This document shows positions 17,568-19,474 of a stretch of DNA of 19,474 nucleotides, one piece after another. The notes under the pieces are model-generated. The model did not search any database. It was not told where the DNA came from and saw only the letters and a list, made by a program, of their open reading frames with translations. Made by a program: the position numbers and the translations under genes. This DNA comes from Firmicutes bacterium TM09-10 (GTDB lineage Bacteria > Bacillota > Clostridia > Lachnospirales > Lachnospiraceae). Location of the stretch: the NCBI GenBank assembly GCA_003481005.1, contig QUKC01000033.1, forward strand, positions 1 through 19,474, written 5' to 3'. The first letter of the stretch is position 1; the number at the start of each line of letters is the position of its first letter.

Positions 17568-18382
17568 TTAAATCAGCACATTCCATTTTCCATATCTTTT
17601 TCCGTCCACTCTACGGATATAATCCTTTTTCTGCAAGGACTCCATGATTCTCTTCACCGTACTGAGCGATTTTCCGGTCTCTGCCACAAGCTCTTTTTGC
17701 TTAATGGAAGGATTTTTGTAGAGCAGTTTCAAGATCGCAAGTTCTTCTAAAGTACATTCCAAAGTGTCAAATTGAGACTTTGGAACTTTAGGACTGACAC
17801 TTTGGGAATTATCATCCACATAGTCCACGTGCATATATCTGTTTTTCAGCTCATATTCCGTTCCCAAAATTAAATTGCTGAAGAACATTTCCAAAAACTT
17901 TGTTGTGGCATGAACACCGTTTTGCAGATCGTTATAATTTGCCCTTACCAAAGCATTGCGGAAATACCAAGAATTCTTTTCAAAGGCATCGTTATTTACT
18001 TTGAAACCGAATGTTTTCATGTACTTAATCATAAAAACAGCCGTAGCTCTGGTGTTGCCCTCGCAGAATGGATGGATCTGCCAAATATCTGAAGCAAACT
18101 TGGCAAGATGCTTCACACAGCGTTCTACAGACAATCCTTCATAAGAAAACTGTTTCTCCGTTGCGAAATCATAATCAAGGGTGTCTTTGATGCTGTTCCA
18201 CGCTGCGTTTTTCCCTCGATATGTTCCTTGGCAGTATCTAACAGATAAGCAGAGGTTTTCAAACCGTCTACTGCCTGCAAGCCGATTGCAGTCTGCCACG
18301 CTTCACTCTTTTCGATTTGACCAGGCTCGCCTTGTTTGATATATTCTTCAAGCTCAAATTGCCAGTTCTTTTCTGCTGACAT
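17568..18382 (-). pseudogene. Fic-domain gene with internal deletion and frameshift
   Basis: Two frames together make one gene. The first runs from ATG 18382 (GAGGTG five bases upstream): MSAEKNWQFELEEYIKQGEP to TAKEHIEGK. The second picks up at NAAWNSIKDTLDYDFATEKQ and continues through the Fic motif HPFCEGNTRA to a C-terminal winged helix (LKLLYKNPSIKQKELVAETG, SLSTVKRIMESLQKKDYIRR). The junction lies near 18201-18215 in GGGAAAAACGCAGCG. Intact relatives, as I remember them, have some 85-90 residues between these parts, including the first Fic helices and the flap; so this is an internal deletion that also lost the frame. The second part keeps the catalytic loop but lacks the flap that positions the target, so activity is unlikely. 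It lies 20 bases downstream of the intact fic gene. Confidence 0.8.
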
Positions 18383-18402
18383 AGCTGCACCTCACTTCTT
18401 GC

Positions 18403-19293
18403 TTAATACCCGATCCTGAAATAATCCAAATACGCTTTATACTTGTCCTGTGCGGTCAGGCAGGTATCGGTCAGATAGCCCTTTTCGTTGTCCCATTCCT
18501 TCAATCCACGGTAGTAGAACATCTTCAGATTATCCTCAATGATAAACGGAACGATATTGTATTTCAGGCTCTCCTTAAACATGATCAATCTGCCCACACG
18601 CCCATTACCATCCTGGAACGGATGGATTCGCTCAAACTTCACATGAAAGTCCAGAATGTCCTCAAGGGTCTTTTCTTTCTTAGCACTATATTCCGTCAGC
18701 AGTGCCTTCATTTTATCGGCAACTTTTTCCGGAAGGGCGGTATCCATGCCGCCGACTTCATTCGGAAGTTTCTTATAATCGCCAACAGCAAACCAATCTT
18801 TTCTGGAATCGCTGGTGCCGTTCTTCAAAACCAAGTGAAGCTCTTTGATGAACTTTTCCGTCAGAGCTGCTTTTGCATGATCAATGATCATGTCAATGCA
18901 GCGGAAGTGATTTGCTGTTTCGATTACGTCATCCACATTCAGCACTTCTTTTTCTACGCCGATGGTATTGGTTTCAAAGATATATCGGGTTTGATCGTGC
19001 GTCAGGCGGCTTCCTTCCATATGGTTGGAATTGTATGTCAATTCGATCTGTGTTTTATGGTAGATCCCACCAGAATATTTACTTGTCTTCTGTTCTTTCA
19101 GAATATCCAACAGAGTAATTAGTTCTGCTTTTCTTTTATTGGTACGCTCCGGTTTTTCTGCGTTTTCCGGAATGTTCCATGTCTTGCCGGTAAGAAACGC
19201 ACCGTTCACACGCCCCTGGGCGCAGTAATTTCTAACACTGCGCTCGGATACATCCCACTTTTTCGCTACTTCAGTAACTGAAAGATATCGCAT
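18403..19293 (-). CDS. Fic-family AMP-transferase with N-terminal HTH, class II inhibitory motif
   Basis: The 296-aa protein begins with a MerR/excisionase-like helix-turn-helix (residues 1-40: YLSVTEVAKKWDVSERSVRN, then GKTWNIPENAEKP). The inhibitory helix is at SNHMEG (89-94), the (S/T)xxxE(G/N) motif that marks self-inhibited class II Fic proteins. The full catalytic loop HPFQDGNGRVGR is at 224-235. Fic proteins transfer AMP or related groups to target proteins; the target here is unknown. GGAGG lies seven bases before ATG 19293 and a promoter is upstream. The gene is intact. The fic pseudogene follows 20 bases later on the same transcript. Confidence 0.92.
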   Translation of the reverse strand: MRYLSVTEVAKKWDVSERSVRNYCAQGRVNGAFLTGKTWNIPENAEKPERTNKRKAELITLLDILKEQKTSKYSGGIYHKTQIELTYNSNHMEGSRLTHDQTRYIFETNTIGVEKEVLNVDDVIETANHFRCIDMIIDHAKAALTEKFIKELHLVLKNGTSDSRKDWFAVGDYKKLPNEVGGMDTALPEKVADKMKALLTEYSAKKEKTLEDILDFHVKFERIHPFQDGNGRVGRLIMFKESLKYNIVPFIIEDNLKMFYYRGLKEWDNEKGYLTDTCLTAQDKYKAYLDYFRIGY

Positions 19294-19339
19294 CTATGAT
19301 CCTCCGCTATAAAATCCATCCAAAAAACTACGTTAATTT

Positions 19340-19367
19340 ATTATATAGTATACCACGCTATCGGCAA
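19340..19367 (-). promoter_or_regulatory. Sigma-A type promoter of the fic gene
   Basis: On the minus strand TTGCCG (19362-19367) and a perfect TATAAT (19340-19345) are 16 bases apart. The leader to ATG 19293 is about 40 bases. The -35 box lies inside one arm of a 9-bp inverted repeat, so binding of a protein there could control it. Confidence 0.7.
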
Positions 19368-19411
19368 AAATACCAATAGTATTCAAGACTGAATTGTTGC
19401 ACTTTTTGCCG
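19362..19411. repeat. Inverted repeat overlapping the fic promoter
   Basis: CGGCAAAAA (19362-19370) and TTTTTGCCG (19403-19411) are perfect 9-bp inverted copies. Almost centred between them is a smaller inverted repeat, ATTCA-AGAC-TGAAT (19381-19394). The left arm covers the fic -35 box. A possible operator for the HTH domain of the Fic protein, or an element-end structure. Confidence 0.55.
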
Positions 19412-19441
19412 ACACAGGAAATACTGCTTCCGGAATCGGGT

Positions 19442-19473
19442 AGGAGGTAAATAATTATTTTATTTACCGTCCT
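19442..19473. repeat. Inverted repeat at the window end
   Basis: GGTAAATAA (19446-19454) pairs with TTATTTACC (19460-19468), and AGGA with TCCT continues the stem after one bulged base. There is no T tract, so it is not clearly a terminator. It is cut by the window edge. Confidence 0.5.
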
Positions 19474-19474
19474 C

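Larger units (their letters stand above)
17276..19474. mobile_element. Left end of a further integrative element carrying fic genes (inferred)
   Basis: The sequence right of the second 21-bp repeat has the same left-end boxes as the RM element. It then carries two fic-type genes of a kind common on clostridial mobile elements. No integrase is seen before the window ends. It may instead be chromosomal flank that happens to carry similar boxes. Confidence 0.35.

Overview
The window looks like accessory DNA from a low-GC gut Firmicute, probably a Lachnospiraceae-type clostridium. The grounds are strong AGGAGG ribosome binding sites, a TnpV gene of the Tn4451 family, Tn916-type integrase and excisionase genes, and moderately AT-rich codon use. 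No rRNA, tRNA or CRISPR array was seen.

Layout. (1) Positions 1-2503 look like the right-hand part of an integrative element: a helix-turn-helix regulator on the + strand, a bidirectional terminator, a small polytopic membrane protein and tnpV. (2) Positions 2504-17275 are best read as one complete element of about 14.75 kb. It is bounded by a 21-bp direct repeat (2504-2524 and 17255-17275), with integrase-arm-like repeats on the inner sides. From left to right it holds an AT-rich 802-aa protein with a nuclease-like core and a SEC-C tail, a Tn916-type integrase, a frameshifted small DNA-binding gene, a Tn916-type excisionase, and a long leftward defence operon. (3) From 17276 to the end lies what looks like the left end of a further related element. 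It carries a deleted fic pseudogene and an intact class II Fic gene with its own promoter.

The operon runs leftward from about 17.0 kb: xre regulator, hsdM, a TIR/nucleoside-deoxyribosyltransferase-like gene, hsdS, hsdR, a GIY-YIG nuclease-family gene, and an AlbA_2/ATPase-like gene. Most joints overlap or are a few bases apart; the hsdR to GIY-YIG joint is 48 bases. A 16-bp palindrome lies between the candidate -35 and -10 boxes of the promoter, which suggests self-repression by the Xre protein. Together the genes form a type I restriction-modification system with extra nuclease or effector-like partners.

The most striking feature is hsdS (614 aa), which has three target-recognition modules instead of two and two different kinds of tandem repeat. 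A 12-bp TAEL repeat between modules 1 and 2 is the spacer-setting repeat known from EcoR124-type enzymes. A run of ten CTGT tetranucleotides lies between modules 2 and 3. Gain or loss of one unit puts a stop codon directly after the tract, leaving an ordinary two-module HsdS of about 410 aa. This predicts a phase-variable switch between a two-module and a three-module specificity subunit.

The 21-bp repeat, read on the minus strand, is the start of a low-molecular-weight protein-tyrosine phosphatase gene (MIKVLFICHG, into the active-site loop). This suggests the integrase target and a tandem array of elements at that site.
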